In this document: piece after piece, positions 35,856-48,607 of the stretch
Numbering within the stretch: the first letter of the stretch is position 1
Layout: each line of letters starts with the position of its first letter
Assembly: GCF_017654505.1 (NCBI RefSeq)
Contig: NC_054553.1
Span: forward strand, 121,001 to 185,000
Reading direction: 5' to 3'
Origin: Polyodon spathula
Lineage: Eukaryota > Chordata > Actinopteri > Acipenseriformes > Polyodontidae
Length of the DNA stretch: 64,000 nt
Position numbers and translations under genes: made by a program
The notes under the pieces: generated by a model
What the model was told of the DNA's origin: nothing
Database searches by the model: none
What the model saw: the letters and a program-made list of their open reading frames with translations, nothing else

Positions 35856-38800
35856 AATAAGATCTGCAGTGAAATATGTAATCAGAAATGATTCACTCAG
35901 GATGGAATGAACGCTTCTCAGAAGAACCATGCTATTTGGAATCTGTGGGTACATTTTTTGTTTTCTTTTACAGTGAATTGTATTTGCAATTCTGGTCTCT
36001 GTTAACTGGCTGCATTGTCCATCTTTACCCTTATCTTCAGGTCACCATGTGTGATGCTGATAAATGCCTTTATCTAGAATTGATTATTGTAATTCTGCTT
36101 TTCCCGAAGTCTCTCTTTTTTTTTACCAATTCAAGTGCAAGCTGCTCTTTCTGTCTTCCTTCTTAATACCCTGTCCTCCTCTGTATTTATAACACGTATC
36201 TGGCAGATACAATGCTTGACCAATCAATATTGGAGGAGGTCTCTGGGAGGACCAGAGGGAGGAGTCAAAGTCTCGGCAGAAAGTAGGAATGGAACTTTAT
36301 TGGGATTGGGAACATGTGGCACTGTGATAAGGCATCACTGAGTTAGTCAAATCATTACAATAAGATCTCACTTTCTTTAAAAAAACACAAAACACCCATT
36401 TCATATTTTCCTTTTTCAATTAAACAAAATGCCATAAACTAGGATATACTGTATGTTGCATATTTTAGGAAACACGACTTGCTGACATCACTACCTCCAT
36501 ATAAAGTTGTATAAACCCAAACGCTAATGATTTAACCCTTTTGATGCACATTGTTCTGTATATACAGTGTATGCACAAATATTCATACCTAGCTCATGCT
36601 AACTTGTATTGTTACAATACAATCCTGGCACAAAAACATTCTTTCCCGTTTCTATCAATAGAATCACTGTGCTTGGTTTGCTTTCTATTATAGTTTTGTG
36701 CAACAACACCCCACTCATTAAAGTATGAACAATTGAAGCTCTCTTCTGCAGCAATTAACATTTTTGCTTTTAAAATACCATTACCTGTCCATTGTGCTTT
36801 GTGGTTTTTTTTTTTTAAACCTTTGGTTTTATTTGTATGTTCTCTAAAGCTTCCTTCATACACTAGGCATGCTGAACCTTCACATGATCATTATTCAAAA
36901 GCCGTTCAATCTTTCTGCAAGATTGCTGCCAATTAGCACAGCTACTGTAATGCTTAATGCAGATTCTCCACATACTGGTGCTTAAATGGTATCTAAGAAA
37001 TTAAACAGACCTGTCTTCAGTCTCATAACCTTGAAAGCATTTTCTATGTGAGTTATTTGTTCTATGAACAGCAATGATCTTGAGAGCTGCCTTCCAAGTC
37101 TTACAGTGATGCCTACTGATTAACTATGATTCCTGTACAATACAGTGAATTAGTCCACCCTGTTTGCAGTCATTATTTGCCTGAACTCAACATTACTTAG
37201 GGAATGCCCATTCACACAGGACATTAAACATCACACAATAGGTGGACATTCATTGATTAAGCATTCAGATTAACAACAAAAAACATTTTAAACATGTTAA
37301 CACATCTATGACTCCAGCATGGTCTGAAGATCAGGACACTGCAGGGAGAGGAAAAACAAGTTTTTTACAGGAGGAAACATCTGGGGTCCCAGTGCCTAGT
37401 CCCATCCACTCAGTAATGTTCATTTTAATGTGTATGCCTAAGGCCACTGAAGTTGTTACTACATTTGAATTGTAGACTGAGGGGCGATGCAGTGCTAGAT
37501 TCATCACACCATCTAAAAAGGCACCCAACAAACCAGAACAAAAACACAAGACATTTTGTTTAGAATCTTGTAAACAATCTTACATTATTTTCTCTTTGTG
37601 CTAATATACATTCGGGAATCTAGCTGATAGTGTTGGATTCCCCCCTGAATGTCATACAACATTCATGTTATTTGCAAGTACTTGGTTCTAAAACAAGAGT
37701 GCTCTATTAGACTATAACAAGAGTGGGGACGTCCGCACAACGTCATTTTTTCAGGAGTTACTATTTTGTAGGGACATTTTCTAAAATTTGCACTGCACAT
37801 TGAGAGTAATACTTGCCCACAGACAGACAGACAGACACACACACACACACAAACTACTTTACTTTGACTTTATTATAACTTACAGGTATCGGATTCTTCC
37901 ACTTCTGTTTTTTATGTGTGTCATGTACCCAGTCTTTCTGAAGCAGAAGCATGCTTGATTATTTAAAGGTCATGTAGTGAAATGTGATTGCCTATTGATT
38001 TAAATCAATTGCCAGGTAAAGGTCTGAGATAGTGTGTGTGTGTTTGGGGTTGGAATCGATGAGGCAGTCAGCAGAACCATTTCCCCCCTTTGTACCAAGG
38101 TGTTGTCCTGGTTTTACCATCTCAGAAGAAGGTTGCTGTGAAATTGACAGTCAAAACTTCTTCAAAAATGTTCAGAGGAATTACACTTGCAAAAGAGACC
38201 ATGTGTTACAGATTAATTCCAAGGCAGCAAAAATAACCAAGATGCCAAAACACAGGACCGCTGTAAACAGGGTGCAAAACATTGCAGGATTCCCAGAGCA
38301 CAGAACCGAGCATAACAAGACAATTAAATAGTGGGAGCATTATAACAAACGAACCATGATCAAATTTCCAAGACCGTACAAACACACAATTCTGAGACCT
38401 GCATGATCATTGCATGCACTTACAGAGCCATCGCGGCTGTGTACATTATGGATATATTGGCTGTTGTACAACACAAAGTGATGGCATGTATATTTGAACA
38501 ATATAACATAGAAGAGTCCATCTGGACAGACACTACTTACTGTACATGTTACTTTAAGAACCTGGGAACATAGATAAGTAAAAGTGCTTGATTTAGAGAA
38601 CAAGTCAAACGCTATACTCCTGATAGATAACCTAAGGCACCAATAAAAAATAGAAAAAAACACACCCAGCCAGAGCTACTTTTAGATTAATCTTGTGCAG
38701 CCTTGGACAGGAATAAAGAACTATAGTTTACTGTACACAACAGTCACCAGTGAAAGCATAGCAATCCCACAGGCTATATGAGTTCCAAACACCACGTGCA

Positions 38801-40989
38801 CGGGCCAGGGTTAGTTCTGCCTCGTATGAATTTAGGTGAGCACTGACTGAACCTGTTTTGTACATGACCTTTCACAGCAATACACACTGAATGATAGCTG
38901 ACACTTTACTTGCCGTAAGTGAAGGATACCTCGATAAAAAAAAAAATTGTCTCTTCAGCACATACAAAAAACTAGTGGTACCTGTTAAGAGTACTGGACA
39001 AGAGAACTAGCTGAAATCTATGTGTAAAAGCATGAGTGCAAACTTGAACAATGTCTAGCCTGTGCAAATTGCATTTCCATTCTTACAACTCCTTCGTGTC
39101 CTGTGGCTAATGCTTAAAACCTGCAGGCAACTTGTCCATAGCTTTCTATTACAAATAAAAGACGGTCTTACTTTACACTCGAGTCACAAGGGAAAGAAAA
39201 AGAAGCAGCCCTAAAGCCCAGACTGCGATGTTCAGTAAATATGTATATGTTGCTGTTTGTATGGAGCTATATGACAAATGTTTACTGCACTGCCAATACT
39301 ATTACCTTCTGAATTAGCTTGTTTAAAAATGCCTGCATGCTTACACGCCCAATTGAATTGAGTCTCTGCATGTTAGCCATGGACAAGGGTCCAGGATAGC
39401 AATAAGATCCAAGACAGGTACTCAGTGCCCTTGGACAATGCACCCCCCCCGATTGTGGCTTCAAGCATCAGCATCGGACTTTTTAAGACATACGGATGCC
39501 TTCGGACATGTGGGATTGTACCTCTGGAAACCTCTTTCAATTACAATGTCAAATCTTTTGAAAAAAGAACCAATTAGTGTGCCTTAGAACATCCCATTCT
39601 CACCCCCTAGATAGCCTGCAGACAGAGGAAAGGGCTGTATAAATTACTTCTCTAGTTTAGCGTTTAACTATAAAGGCTGACTGCCTTGGTTTACTATGGT
39701 AAAAGCACAGTAAAGCATAACACATAGCATGTCCAAATGTGCTGCGGTATAGCATTTAAATTAAACATGATGAGCATTCATTGCAGGTCCTTACTTTCAG
39801 TCTAAACAAGGGCTGTACATCTCCACTAGGTATACCATCATTCCTGACCCCTTACTCATTATTCATATCAAGATCTCCGAATCCTCTCATTAAAGATTTC
39901 ATTTCAGCAATAAAACACATTGTTATGAGGTAACTATGATGGTTATTCTGGGAAATATTACACAACTACTGGGAAAACTCTTCTTTGACAGGTTTTTTTT
40001 TGTTTATGTTGTTTTGCCCCCTCAACCCCATGCTAACTATCTGTCTGCCTTGTGCTTTTAACAACAAATGTATCTTCACATTATCAGCTGTATAGTTGTA
40101 CACATCTGAGATCGGTGCAGCAATCTAGTGAACCATTCTGCCAGCACAATTCAATGAAAACAGTTGTTTGCATTTATACCAATTAGGGAGAAAATACATC
40201 TACAGAGGGTGTCACTGCAGGTCCACTTTGGCTCAATTACCTACTAATTTCGAGCCTGAAGCAAACCGCATGCTTGTTTTGCTCTGGTCTTGATAAAGGC
40301 TTTGAATACTCTTCATACAGTAAACACAATTTAAATTCTTAAATTCTTAAGCTAATACCCATAATAATCAATGATGCATTTAAACTAATGAATGATTCAG
40401 GCAAGCAATTTAAAAATAATTAGTAAATGCTTTTCAAACAGATTTCTTGTCAGATAGGATTTGGGAAATCTATACACCTGTTTTGTTGGGCAATTAAATA
40501 GTCATTTCTGTTTAATTATCAGTAAAAGCCGTAACTTCTTTTTTTCCTGCAAAGAAAATAAAGTAGATTTTGTTTTCTATTTCCATTATTTAGATTTCCA
40601 CGACCTTTAACTCCAGCAGCTTTTGTTGAATCAATACATTTAATGAAAGATGAATGCTAAGAAATTAGGGAATTCATTTCTTATTTAGAAATATACGGTA
40701 CTGTAAAAATTCAATAGGCAGCTGTATAATTTATCAATGGACCGATCTGAGAATACAACAGATGATCTATCTGTATATGTCTAATTGTGATGAGATTGAC
40801 AGTATAGCCTCAGTCAGAGCTTAGTGCTCTAGGTAGATATAATACAATTAGATTTTTAAGTGAGAAATGACAATATAAGCTAATTCAATAAACAGAAACA
40901 ACATGTGGCACCGTATTGATCTGGATTGGAATCACATTTCATCGCCCATGTGTTAATGTAATCTGAAAACATATAGCTCTGTATTTATT
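35856..40989. other. No gene seen in about 5.1 kb
   Basis: No supportable gene. It contains a CA-type microsatellite at 37818-37852 and a very AT-rich block (about 40330-40720) with many TAAT, TTAAAT and ATTA motifs and few simple repeats. Such composition is common in conserved non-coding elements near developmental genes, but I cannot test conservation. Confidence 0.45.
37818..37852 (+). repeat. (CAGA)n(CA)n microsatellite
   Basis: Four CAGA-type units pass into about eight CA dinucleotides. Confidence 0.93.
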
Positions 40990-41119
40990 AAGAAAGTTTA
41001 CAAACGAGAGGAGGCCATTCGGCCCATCTTGCTCGTTTGGTTGTTAGTAGCTTATTGATCCCAGAATCTCATCAAGCAGCTTCTTGAAGGATCCAAAAGG
41101 GTCAGCTTCAACAGCATTA
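40990..41119 (-). mobile_element. CR1 3'-end fragment
   Basis: The reverse complement of the last 130 bases of the CR1 family. It reads AAGAAAGTTTACAAACGAG, then AGGAGGCCATTCGGCCCATC, then CTCATCAAGCAGCTTCTTG, and breaks off near CAACAGCATTAG. The 8-bp tail repeat is reduced to about one unit, and one internal change (CCAAAAGGGTC for CCCAGGGTGTC) shows divergence. Confidence 0.93.
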
Positions 41120-42849
41120 GATTTCATGGACTCACAGCAGTTTCTAACATACTGCTGCCATTTGTCTTTATGAGCTTGACTCTTAGCTGCGATTGTATTT
41201 GGTTCATTTTAGACATTTTTAAAGACTGTGTTGCATGAAGTTGCACTATTTTTGCTTCTCCGGAGTTCTTTGTCTTGGCGGGTAATTTCCTTTTACAGTC
41301 GTTGCCTTTTTAAGCTGCTACTGGGATCAAGCTTGCTTTCAGCACTCCTTTTATTGCTCAGGGCTTTTTAGCATGGCCTCGGATTCCATGATTGAAGTAA
41401 AGTCACTGACTATTAAAATGGACCTGTGTGCATAAACACACCTGATTCAATCTGTATCAGCCTACCACTGAAACTCATACTGCACTTCAGAATAGAGAAA
41501 CAGATTCCTTCTTGTTCCAAATCCATCATGTGGCAATACACAAATAATTCTACCATAAATAATGATATTGTATGATATCAGGTGTATGGGCTTTTTTTCT
41601 GTAACATTTATAGATTATGCAGAAAAGCAGACAAAGGGCTGCATGAATATATTATGCCTAAAGGTAGCCTGTTATTTTAATTTTAATTTTTAATAACCTT
41701 CTGATTTGTTTCTTAAATTCCAGGAAAATGAATCATTATTTAAATAAAAATTACAAATAATATCTATAAATCAATGTTTATTTATAATACAGGTCATGAC
41801 GATATAAAGAACCAATGAGCTGTGTAAAACCTATAGGCAGCATACAGCCAACTGACTTTCCCCTTCTTTTTTAAATAAAAAGCATAACACAATTCTAATC
41901 AGGTTTATGTTAAGGAGCAGGGCCATGACTCACAATTCAATCAATACGGTCGTTTCCAGCCTGTGGTAAAATATTCTAAATGGTTTCAGAAGGTGTTTCT
42001 AGTTATCCACCCAAGTCTTTAGTTCAGATTTCAATTATAGGTTTAACAACAGCAAATACAACAAAGTGACCAGGCTGCTTAGTCATGTATTTAACAAATG
42101 ACAGGAGGTAGATTTGACAAAGGTGGGAGTTCCATGCCTGAGTAATAGTTAATAAAACTGTCAGCATGCAGGGATTGTTTGTCAGCGAGATCATCAAGAA
42201 ATAATGTGTTTGAATTGTTTCTAATCTTAGTATTTTCTTTTCTGGCTGGTTGAATATGTTTGCTGTAACCTGTCTCTGACTTTCTGCAAAGGACATTGCA
42301 AATTCATTTTTTTAGAGGTTCTCTTTTAGAAAAAGTAAACCCATTTGCAAAAACCCTGAAGTATTGTGTGTGTTTAAAAGCAGCTGCCTGGATTGACCTT
42401 AATCATGTATTCACCATCATTTTAAATTCTTAGCAGTGGGGAGTGTCTGGCTTTTCAAAGTCAGGATTTTAAAGAAAGATGCGTGAAAGAGGGAATGAAG
42501 AATGTCAAGGTTGTTATTTACATATTTAGTTCTTCCATCTCTGAGGGGTTGTCTGGAAGAGCTGCTGCTTGACCTACGTCTATGAGCTTTGTGAAGAACT
42601 GTATCAAATACAAAGCGTTTCATTATAACTGTAAAGTATGGCAGCCCTGGAGAAAAGCTGTTTTTGAAACATCCCAGAGCATCAAAGGACCATCGTGGCC
42701 AGATTTCGATTCATGCTGATAAAAAATTAAAAATAAAGTTCAGTCACTGGTTCCTTTGACCTAATATCAGCCTGCTTGACATTGCTGCACAATTAACCAC
42801 AACAGATGTATTTATTGTGTTGGAAGAAGTGATGGAACTTAGGTTAAAC
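41120..42849. other. No gene seen
   Basis: AT-rich DNA with no recognisable repeat. A minus frame at 42417-42623 (68 codons, with an RRRSSSSSS stretch) is the only low-complexity coding-like text. I do not consider it supported. Confidence 0.5.
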
Positions 42850-43189
42850 ATACTTCCTTCACGGCAGACATCCAGTGTCAGGATTATTTCCTGAAACAAG
42901 GACAGGCTAGCATCCAGTGTCAGGATTACTCCCTGAAACAAGAACAGGCTAAGGACTTCCTTCACAGCAGACATCCAGCATTAGTATTACTCCCCGAACT
43001 CATATATCTTATTTCAGATGTCATTTGTACTTGAGAGTTGGTGTGTGGGTGTCCTTTACAGTATAAATAGTTTGTTTTAGTTTTGTTTTTTTCAGTTAAA
43101 TTCTTGCTATTCCTCTTTACTTCCTTCACGGCAGAAATCCAGCGTCAGGATTACTCCCTGAACTCCCTGAAACAAGGACAGGCTAAGAA
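42850..43189 (+). repeat. Interrupted tandem repeat family, about 45-58 bp unit
   Basis: Three adjacent units at 42850-42997 carry variants of ACTTCCTTCACGGCAGACATC, then CAGTGTCAGGATTACTCCCT, then GAAACAAGGACAGGCTA. The second lacks the first part. A fourth unit, with an internal CTGAACTCC duplication, lies at 43118-43189 after about 120 bp of unrelated sequence. The gap suggests an insertion into, or decay of, a once continuous array. Confidence 0.88.
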
Positions 43190-44337
43190 GGATTAAGCAA
43201 AAAAGCATTTGAAATTCAGCAGTCTAGGTCTATAGCAGCTGATCAATCATGAGGCTTTGGAAAATCAATCATCAGGCATCCATCTCTGTGGAAAATGGTC
43301 TGCCTGAATGGGAAGATAAAATGAAGTTAATTGAGGACATGGCTGTTAGAGGACCACCAAGTTTATTTTGCTGTCTCTTTGGTGTCCTATAATCCTTAGC
43401 CTGTCAGTCACACCGACTGATGGGATTGGTATTCTCCCACTGCCTCCAGTTTTTCAGCTTTATGATGAAAGTGCCACATCTATCTTTTTGTCCTGTTGAG
43501 AACTTTGTCATTTGGGTTTATTGTAAAATCCTACTTATTGGCAGTATAAAGATTGGATTCCAGTGCCTGTAGCTTTTTCAAGGTGAACTCGGAAATAATG
43601 GCAATAACACAACCTTTTCGTTTAATGCGTTCTGAAGTTGACAGACTTTCTCGAGGAAACAAAAAAAAATGCATCTTATTACTGTGTTTATTTTATTATT
43701 TCTGTATTTATTCTCTTTATTTATTTATCTTTTAAAGAAGAATAAGCAATAGTCACATGCAGCTCAAGGAATGTGTTTTCATTACATACATTTACATACA
43801 TTTTTAAAAGACAACAAATGCATTGATGCTCTGGAAAAAGGTGTAACAAACAAGTATCCCTGGTTTCAGCACACAGCACTAACCCCAATTATCTTCAGAT
43901 AATAACCACATTCTTAAGAAAAAGAGAAGCTGGAATTTGCATAATGGACCTTCTTTTTTCCATTGTTATAGAATGTGAAAGAACATGTCATTTCCATCAA
44001 TTTCCCTTTTACTGTGAGCTTGTGTGGGCTATAACATCCCTATTTCAGCAGACTTATACTGCAGGGTAAGTTATTCTTAACTACATGCCAATAGCAATTG
44101 GTCTTTCATCAAGAGTTTACTTACATGCTGTCACAGCTAGTTTGGGCCTCTACCAAATGTGAAATGACAATGCTCATTTTTTATTTTTATATCTTTTTTG
44201 TAGTGTTAACAGTGGAGCGTCCTTCACTCTTCACAATGTTTGAAAAAGCCAAATTTCTATCTGCAGCTAATCTTTGAACAGCAGAAAGTATAATAGAGAA
44301 CCTATCAAGGGAAGAGTTCCTTTTGAAAGCAGTTGGA
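43190..44337. other. No gene seen
   Basis: AT-rich DNA; a 60-codon plus frame (43553-43735) ends in a low-complexity Leu/Phe/Tyr stretch from T-rich sequence. Nothing is recognisable. Confidence 0.5.
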
Positions 44338-44351
44338 GTTGCCATAGCAAC
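44338..44351 (-). promoter_or_regulatory. RFX X-box with adjacent YY1-like and ETS-like motifs
   Basis: On the minus strand GTTGCTATGGCAAC is a full X-box palindrome. Just upstream on the same strand lies GCGGAAGATGGCTGC, which combines an ETS-like GCGGAAG with a YY1-like AAGATGGC. ETS, YY1 and X-box sites clustered within about 35 bases are a typical core-promoter arrangement of housekeeping or ciliary genes, with YY1 often covering the start ATG. Here the ATG opens only a 32-codon frame, and the overlapping frame through the X-box gives about 52 codons. No downstream gene is evident. Confidence 0.4.
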
Positions 44352-44403
44352 CTCACTGCAGCCATCTTCCGCTAACACCAAGAACTGCTTTTGTTTTTGC
44401 AAT

Positions 44404-44585
44404 ACATAAGAACATAAGAACATAAGAAAGTTTACAAACAAGAGGAGGCCATTCGGCCCATCTTGCTCATTTGGTTGTTAGTAGCTTGTTGATCCCAGAA
44501 TCTCATCAAGCAGCTTCTTGAAGGATCCCAGGGTGTCAGCTTAAAAAACATTAGTGGAGAGTTGATTCCAGACCCTCACGATATC
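44404..44585 (-). mobile_element. CR1 3'-end fragment
   Basis: The reverse complement of the CR1 3' end. About three CATAAGAA tail units are followed by AGTTTACAAACAAGAGGAGG, CCATTCGGCCCATCTTGC and the sequence up to GATTCCAGACCCTCACGA, where it stops. A minus-strand open frame (44187-44441) begins in this tail and runs into the flanking target DNA. Confidence 0.94.
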
Positions 44586-46210
44586 TTGAATGCGTGATTC
44601 TGGTACCATCTTCATCTAGTTATTCTTCTCATTCTTCTTCTTAAAGTTAGTACAGCCAAGCCATTCTCTGGATAAAACACCCAGACAAAACATATAATTG
44701 TTTGCTGTTTTGATTTTTTGTTTGGAAGACAAGAAAACAGTGGTGTCAACGTGTCTGCATCCTTTAAATATACATCAGTAAGATACATTTATTTTAAACA
44801 GGCCTTGATTAAAACTAATAAAACAACCCCAAAATATAGCAAGACCAGGAGTCAATAATGTCTTAATGCTTCTTATACAGAATGCACAGAAAGCTTCAGT
44901 TCACACCACTACCAGCTCCCATGTTAGGTTTTCAGTTTTCCATTTCCTGTACTTCAGCAGCTCCCCCAAGTCCAGTGTCCATCGTGCCACCAGCGACCAT
45001 GCACACAGCACTCCGGCGTCTTCACCACTAAGTAAAGAAGCCAGACTGACCTGTACATTTGGTTACAGAGCGTTCAAACTTATCTCATCCACAGGGACTC
45101 TGAAGCAGCAGTGCATCACACAACACTGTCAGTTTACACATGTCCACTTTGGATTGACGTGTCTAAAAAAAGCTATAACTTATGCTGGTTATATGCGAAG
45201 ACTTTTATAAATATCGATGTTGTGATGCAAAGCTGTAAGCAAGCTCTTAAATTTAAACCTCACCACCAAGGCATCTGACATAATTTTCTATCATATCATT
45301 GAGGGATCAAGGAAACTGAAGCTTCCAGTCACAGGGATCTAAAGGCAAGTATCTTTTTGTAGGCTGCTGCTTATCTATCTTCCTTTCTCAGATTTCAACA
45401 TAGAATAAAACAATCCTGATCCCTTTACTAGGTTGCACATTGTCACAGAGCACCAACTCCAATAGAGCTTTACCTCTTTTATGCACGTCCAGTACCTTGA
45501 CTGTCTTGGCAGAATAACAAAACAACTCTTTGTGGAGAGGGTGATGTTTTGTTTAAATAATGACAGTGGCGGCTGCCAGAATAAACTATCATGATAGTTT
45601 GTTAAAAGAGTGATGTTGCATTTTATTGTTTTTGATACTTCCACCCTCTCTATAACTGATTGCCAATTCCATATGATAAATACCTTGGGACAGACTTGAA
45701 TTGAAGTATCTGAAAACCCCAACTGGAGATACAGTGAGGTTCTTTCACATGGAATCAAAACACTGGCAGAGCTCGGTCATTCCCCCAGGCTCTGAAGATA
45801 TAAACTGCAGTATGAAACTCAAGTGTCAGACTACATATTGCAGATCTATTGGGCAGATGTTTGTATAGAAGGGCACAGCTGGGTGAACAGGGAATGATAT
45901 GTGAAATTAGTTTTTTCAGAATAAAAAAGGTTAATAAATGAAGATGTACCACACCTGCCTGGCCCTGCAGGGGTTAATGGACTGCTTCCTGATTCATTGC
46001 CACTGGGTTCTGATACTAGACCCTACAGGTGTGTAAGAGGGATTGATGGCTATCAGAGGTTGTTGTTTGGTCTCCCTGCTGTACTGTAGGATGGTATTCA
46101 TCTATTTGGCTATTAATATTGGTTGCATTTATATGTAGTTGAGCAGTTTACTATAATGTAAACTGTGTTTGCTTTCATGCAAATAACTAGATACAGTATT
46201 TCATCTTCAG
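44586..46210. other. No gene seen
   Basis: Unique-looking DNA. Frames at 44866-45210 (plus, 114 codons) and 45375-45758 (minus, 127 codons) are near chance length and have no recognisable domain. CAGTGGCGGCTG at about 45566 resembles a hAT terminal repeat but has no partner. Confidence 0.5.
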
Positions 46211-46375
46211 ACATAAATAGTTGAGTGATTCAGTACACGGCATGACTTCACACAGAGCATCTCTCTTGAAAGAACAGCAATGCATTTCATTTATGTAAAT
46301 AGTTGAGTTATTCAGTACACAGCATAACTGTACACAGAGCCCCTCTCTTGAAAGAACAACAATGTATCTCATTTA
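46211..46375 (+). repeat. Two-copy tandem duplication, 82-bp unit
   Basis: AAATAGTTGAGTGATTCAG at 46215 recurs as AAATAGTTGAGTTATTCAG at 46297. CTCTCTTGAAAGAACA and ATTTCATTTAT-type ends are also repeated. The copies differ at several sites. Confidence 0.9.
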
Positions 46376-46572
46376 TAGAAATGGAGGAACTGATTTCTTC
46401 CCAGTGGATCTGTCCGGTGTATATCTGTTTAAATCACACTTTTTCCATGACAGAAACACAAGATCCAGAGAAGTGAATGTTTCAGCAGCAAGTGAGTTTT
46501 ATTTTTCAATGCATATGTTTAATCCCCCTGTTATTTAACAGGCCCTAATCTTTCCTGTTTAATGAATGCAGT

Positions 46573-47142
46573 CTACAAAATAGTGCTGACACTAACAATG
46601 GACTGAAATGCAGTTTTCACCTTTAAATATACACCTTTGCTTTTGCCAATCAATACTTTGTAGGAATTTCTGCTTAGAGTTGCAAAGTGCCAAAATACAT
46701 TGGGGAAACAATTCCATTTGCAACCTTTCATCAAACGCAGGGAGAAAAAAAAAGAAAGAAAAAAACAGGAAATTTCAAAGTCTGGAAACGTACCACCATC
46801 TAGAGCCTTCAAAAGCAAGACATGTATTGACCTTGTAAGAATATCATTTAGTAGGTAGCTGTAAAACATGCTCCTGAATGAATCCAGCATCCAAGTTCTC
46901 AGAACATTTTCAGCAGATTTGTTGTGTGCCTGAGCTTTAAAACAATGAGATATATATTTCTGTTGACAGCAAACTGGCATGCATTCAGAGCTAATTAGTA
47001 TTGAGCAAGCATACAGCATAGCCTTACAACATTTAAGAAGCTTTACAACCCCCATGCAGCCATTTTTAACTCTGAAAGAATCATAGTTTATAGTTAAATT
47101 TAATTGCATCGACTTCCAAAGGGAATGCAAAGGCCAGAACAA
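46573..47142 (-). other. Unexplained 189-codon open frame
   Basis: A single uninterrupted minus-strand frame of 189 codons from ATG, with no simple or tandem repeat to explain it. The peptide is rich in Cys, Ser, Leu and Lys and holds patches such as LLKCCKAMLYACSILISSE and a Phe-rich ISCFFLSFFFSL that could be membrane-like. I recognise no domain. A rough estimate for DNA about 60% AT gives a few chances in a hundred of one such frame in a 64-kb window, so it is unusual but not compelling. It has no visible promoter or splice structure. Confidence 0.15.
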
Positions 47143-47371
47143 ATAATATTATCTTATAATACTCGCTTAACTTCTGAAGCTAACTGATTTACTTCCCATG
47201 AAATGCCAGCTCCAGCCAGTCCCCTGTTGTCATTGTGAAGCACTGCTGGTTTGTGTTGCCGATTGAACTTACATGGAGGATTTCACCTGTGTGCAGAATC
47301 ATTTTACACTGGAATTTAACCTGATATAGCTATTATTAATAACATGATTTAGGTATTTTGGCAATTGGATA

Positions 47372-47531
<160 letters not shown>

Positions 47532-48607
47532 GGATTTTTCTAGGATGTTTTCTTTATTGGCTGCACATTGTAACCTATATTCCTGTGGGCTGTCATTCCA
47601 CTCAAGGGGGGGCTTGCCTCTTTTGGGAGGACAGTACAGTGTGCCTAGTCAAGCTTACCCTAATGATGAGTCTGTTAACATTGAGCTTCACTGCAATATG
47701 AGCTAACTAGGCAGTAAACCTTGCACTGAACTGGGTCTGTAAATAATCTTGGGTTGCAAAGAAACCTGAAACGGCAGCATTGCAGTCATGTGAAGGAATA
47801 TTATATAAAGTGTGTTGTGTTCAAGTACTTATTTATAATTGCTTATAAATACAGCAATTATTATGTGTTGGCTTCTTATTAAAATGCAATTTATTTTTTT
47901 CAGTTTACCCATCTAATTTTTTATTTATAGGCAGCATTTTCGATTTTAAGAGACAACATATTTGAACATGATTGGAAAACTATCTACCAAGTACACAGCC
48001 AGAACTGAGACATGCTTTAGGTCAGTGCCCCAATACATTATTTGCCATTATTAAAGCTGATTTTAGAGATTCTCAAGCTGATTTTCTGACATTCATGCTG
48101 TAATTAGATGGCTTCCATTGTGCTCAGCCAGCAAATAATTCCCTGAACTTGGCTGTTATTTTAACTCATCTGGAGTTAAGTCGTTTGGAGAAAAGTCATT
48201 AATGTTTACCAACCCTAGGAAATTGGCGCTATAAAATGACATTTTAGCCAGTTGATAACACATTTTGTGATGGCACTGTATATACACATGTGGTGGTTTA
48301 TCACAATGCAATTTCAGTGCCATACAATATGTAATTATTTTGTTGCTGATGTCCTAATTGAACACAATCTCTAAAAAACAAAACAAAACAAAAAATGTGT
48401 AAAATCCCTGATTTGTTAAATAGAAAAAGAAGACGATGGCTGCTTTGATACAAGAACACATAATCTACAATGTCATTACATTTAAAAACTAGAATAAGGT
48501 TTTAGGTGCTGACAAAAAAAAAAAAAAAAAACATGACAGGAAAGGCCTTGTCCCTTGCACTACACCACAATTACATATGTTATTGGACACTACAGCAGTA
48601 TGTCACA
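47532..48607. other. No gene seen; possible conserved non-coding block
   Basis: No open frame of note. The stretch about 48040-48210 (TTTGCCATTATTAAAGC, GCTGTAATTAGATGGC, AACTCATCTGGAGTTAAG) has the repeat-free, homeodomain-motif-rich look of conserved non-coding DNA. A poly-A tract is at 48514-48531. GGCGCTATAAAA near 48225 weakly resembles an L2/SINE tail. Confidence 0.4.

Noticed and set aside
45566..45577. hAT transposon terminal repeat (CAGTGGCGGCTG)
   Set aside because: The similar text near 58758 is in the same orientation and far away; no matching inverted end or target duplication was found.
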